In this document: positions 5,658-7,429 of the stretch, piece after piece
Position numbering within the stretch: the stretch's first letter is position 1
Layout of the letters: the number at the start of each line of letters is the position of its first letter
From: an uncultured Oscillibacter sp.
GTDB lineage: Bacteria > Bacillota > Clostridia > Oscillospirales > Oscillospiraceae
Direction: 5' to 3'
Assembly (NCBI GenBank): GCA_946183175.1
Contig: CAMHBH010000107.1
Span: forward strand, 1-7,429
Length of the DNA stretch: 7,429 bases
Program-made: the position numbers and the translations under genes
Notes under the pieces: generated by a model
Told to the model about the DNA's origin: nothing
Database searches by the model: none
Seen by the model: the letters and a program-made list of their open reading frames with translations, nothing else

Positions 5658-6861
5658 TCCCTCCCAACTCCTGATAGTCCGCGAAGAATGACGGATACGA
5701 CTTCCTGACGGCCTCCGCGCCGCGAATCGTGACGGGTTCGCGCCGCGCCGAGGCGAGTACCGCCGCCGCCATGACAATCCGGTGGTCGTTCGCGCCGTCC
5801 ACGCCGACACCCCCGCCCGAAGTCGTGCCAACAGCCCCGCCGGAATCCGTCATGCCGCCGTCGACGCGAAGCCAGTCAGGCCCGGTCTCCGCGCCGACGC
5901 CGAACGCCCGCAGTAACGCCGCGACGCTTTCGAGGCGGTCACTTTCTTTGAGGCGGAGGCGTCCGGCATTCGCGAAGCGTGTCGGCGACGCCCGCCGCGC
6001 CGCCATAATTGCCAGCGGCGGGAGCAAGTCCGGAATCCCGCCGAGGTCGATTTCCAACGGCGCGGGCGCTTGCATTTCCCGGTACAAGTCCGCGATTGCG
6101 CGGTCTCCCTGTACGGAATCGGGATTCAGGCCGCGGATTTCCACGGCGTTCCCGAGGAAGTTGGCCGCGTACCAGAACGCCGCCTGAGACCAGTCCGCTT
6201 CTACGGAGAGCTTGTCGACGCGGTAGCGCTGTCGGCCCGGAATCCGGAACACGTCCGGGGCCGTACAATCCACCGACACGCCGCATTGTCGAAGCGTGTC
6301 GAGGGTCATATCGACGTAGGCGGCGGACTGCAACGGGGAAGTCAGCCGGATGACGGATTCCGCGTCGAGCAGGGGCAGGGCGAACAGCAAACCAGTGACA
6401 AACTGACTGGACACGTCGCCGGGTAAACGGTACTCCCCGGGCGTCAGGCGTCCCCGGACGGTCAGACGGTCTCCGGCCTGTTCGTACGCGACGCCCTTTT
6501 CGTCGAAGATGTCGAAATAGGGCGTTTGCGGGCGTTGCATGAGGCGTCCGCGGCCCGTGAACGTGCCGCCGCCGCGCAGTACGAGCGACACGGGAATTAA
6601 AAATCGTAGTGTAGAGCCGGATTCCCCGCAGTCGAGGACGCTTTCGCCGTCCGTGTGCGGGATATTTGAGCGGTTGTCGGCGGCGCGCAGGGCCCGCGCA
6701 CAGGCGACGGTCGCGCGGATGTCCTCCGAGAGCGTCGGCGACACCGAAAAGTTTTCCACTCCGGCGAGGAGTTCGGCGATAACGGCGCGGTGTGCCATAG
6801 ACTTTGACGGCGGCGGCGTGACCGTCCCGCGAAGGCGGCGCGGGGAAATCGTCACGTCCAC
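5641..6861 (-). CDS. aroA: 3-phosphoshikimate 1-carboxyvinyltransferase (EPSP synthase)
   Basis: Joins shikimate-3-phosphate and phosphoenolpyruvate to form EPSP; it is the target of glyphosate. 406 residues, slightly short for the family (about 420-430). Seen: PPPSKSMAHR (16-25) with Lys20; SEDIRATVACARAL (45-58); CGESGSTLRFLIP (78-90); GRLMQRP (105-111); GDVSSQFVTGLLFALPL (148-164); EADWSQAAFW (221-230); GIPDLLPPLA (275-284) with catalytic Asp278; LKESDRLES (304-312); and NDHRIVMAAAVLA (358-370). The position of E. coli Pro101 carries Phe87. A Gly/Thr/Ser-rich stretch (about 337-353) sits where the family usually has a short turn before the DHR motif. The start chosen is GTG 6861, giving MDVTISP; GTG 6855 overlaps the aroB stop as GTGA and would give MTISP. 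The open frame running on to 7272 is an aroB shadow. Confidence 0.95.
   Translation of the reverse strand: MDVTISPRRLRGTVTPPPSKSMAHRAVIAELLAGVENFSVSPTLSEDIRATVACARALRAADNRSNIPHTDGESVLDCGESGSTLRFLIPVSLVLRGGGTFTGRGRLMQRPQTPYFDIFDEKGVAYEQAGDRLTVRGRLTPGEYRLPGDVSSQFVTGLLFALPLLDAESVIRLTSPLQSAAYVDMTLDTLRQCGVSVDCTAPDVFRIPGRQRYRVDKLSVEADWSQAAFWYAANFLGNAVEIRGLNPDSVQGDRAIADLYREMQAPAPLEIDLGGIPDLLPPLAIMAARRASPTRFANAGRLRLKESDRLESVAALLRAFGVGAETGPDWLRVDGGMTDSGGAVGTTSGGGVGVDGANDHRIVMAAAVLASARREPVTIRGAEAVRKSYPSFFADYQELGGNVRGL
5659..5672 (-). promoter_or_regulatory. aroC ribosome binding region that decides between two starts
   Basis: Minus-strand GGGAGGG (5659-5665) is only one base from the ATG at 5657, but seven bases from an in-frame GTG at 5651. 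A second AGGAG (5668-5672) is ten bases from the ATG. The GTG start would give VASEFGKLL, and the ATG adds two residues. Both agree with family N-termini, so the start is uncertain by six bases. Confidence 0.55.
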
Positions 6862-7429
6862 GGCGCGCACCCCGCCCGGATGATGTCGGGCAATTCGGCC
6901 ACGGGCACTGCCCGCAGTACACAGCCCCCGATGCGCTCCGGAATCACGAGTGTGACCGTATCCCCGGCGCGCTTCTTGTCCGACAGCGCCGCCTCCGACA
7001 ACGCCTCCGGCGCGAAGTCCGTCCCGTAGGGGAGAGCATTCGCCGCGAGGCAGTCGCGGATACGCGCCGCGACAGGTTCCGCCGTCCAGCCGTACGCCTC
7101 CGCCGCGCGCGCGATAACGCCCAATCCGGCGGCGACGGCGTGCCCGTGCGGTATCGTGTAGTGACTGCACTTTTCGACGGCGTGTCCGACGGTGTGTCCC
7201 AGATTCAACAGCCGCCGCTCGTTCTGCTCGCGCTCGTCGCTTTCGACGACCCCAGCCTTGTAGGCAACGCAACGCGCGATAACTTCTGTTTTATGCTCCG
7301 CTACTTCCCCCGCCTCACACATGGACAGTAAACTTTCCCCGGACAGTACGCCCGTCTTGACGACTTCCGCCATGCCGTCGGCGAAAGTCTCGGGCGGGAG
7401 GGTACGCAGAAAGTCGGTGTCACAGAGTA
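6852..7429 (-). CDS. aroB: 3-dehydroquinate synthase, C-terminal part (5' end outside window)
   Basis: Cyclises DAHP to 3-dehydroquinate using NAD+ and a divalent metal. About 191 C-terminal residues are present, and the frame stays open to the window edge at 7429. Seen, in order: LCDTDFLRTLPPETFADGMAEVVK, with the metal-ligand Glu of the GMAE motif; RCVAYKAGVVESDEREQNERR; LLNLGHTVGHAVE, with metal-binding and catalytic His residues; IPHGHAVAAGL, with the third metal-ligand His; and the C-terminal SDKKR block. The form HGHAVA replaces the textbook HGEAVA. The in-frame ATG at 7373 is internal (the Met of GMAEVVK) and not the start. It is the first visible gene of the aromatic operon; aroA begins 10 bases before its stop ends, so translation is coupled. 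The promoter must lie outside the window. Confidence 0.95.
   Translation of the reverse strand, partial: LCDTDFLRTLPPETFADGMAEVVKTGVLSGESLLSMCEAGEVAEHKTEVIARCVAYKAGVVESDEREQNERRLLNLGHTVGHAVEKCSHYTIPHGHAVAAGLGVIARAAEAYGWTAEPVAARIRDCLAANALPYGTDFAPEALSEAALSDKKRAGDTVTLVIPERIGGCVLRAVPVAELPDIIRAGCAPWT

Noticed and set aside
5658..5831. Upstream extension of the aroC open frame (58 more residues)
   Set aside because: The added residues are Arg/Ser-rich shadow translation of aroA with no chorismate synthase similarity. The family N-terminus and ribosome sites place the start at 5657 or 5651.
6862..7272. Upstream extension of the aroA open frame (137 residues)
   Set aside because: It lies wholly within aroB in another frame, is Arg/Gly-rich, and EPSP synthase similarity begins only at VDVTISP.
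1..7429. Absence of CTAG, also apparent by eye
   Set aside because: CTAG is rare in most bacterial genomes, so its absence is not distinctive, unlike the loss of GATC.
1..7429. CRISPR arrays, tRNA or rRNA genes, insertion sequences, phage genes
   Set aside because: No regularly spaced repeats, no cloverleaf or rRNA-like stretches, no transposase or integrase motifs; nearly every base belongs to a housekeeping-type gene.

Overview
This window comes from a GC-rich bacterial chromosome, most likely a Clostridia-type Firmicute (gut Oscillospiraceae-like). The lineage is inferred from the style of the proteins: chorismate synthase with GQSHG and RGGGHFSGRLTAP, PheA with CQGIEGGNSQAA, EPSP synthase with CGESGSTLRFL, and strong Shine-Dalgarno sequences. 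No marker gene fixes the taxon. The window is almost entirely coding; the longest gene-free stretch is about 94 bases.

Plus strand, 1-2849: three co-directional genes. The first is a class M sirtuin (SirTM, a protein ADP-ribosyltransferase type). One base after its stop comes a zinc-containing macrodomain protein (ADP-ribosyl-protein hydrolase type). Together they form a writer/eraser pair for reversible ADP-ribosylation. A CPA2-family Na+/H+ antiporter follows 31 bases later and may share the transcript.

Minus strand, 7429-2944: a tightly packed aromatic amino acid operon, transcribed aroB (3' part only) > aroA > aroC > pheA > aroQ. The first four genes overlap by 10-17 bases and the last gap is 9 bases. 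They encode dehydroquinate synthase, EPSP synthase, chorismate synthase, chorismate mutase/prephenate dehydratase and type II dehydroquinase. This covers most steps from DAHP to phenylpyruvate. DAHP synthase, shikimate dehydrogenase and shikimate kinase are not visible and would have to lie elsewhere. The two transcription units converge on one hairpin that can serve as a terminator in both directions.

The most unexpected signal is at the base-composition level. By eye I found no GATC in the whole window, although GAT followed by A, G or T occurs roughly 75-80 times. Isoleucine codons appear to switch from ATC to ATT whenever the previous codon ends in G. This suggests strong selection against GATC in this genome. 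The other points worth a look are the SirTM/Zn-macro pair and its neighbourhood, a Gly-rich insertion and a substituted glyphosate-site residue in EPSP synthase, and an altered ESRP motif in the PheA ACT domain.
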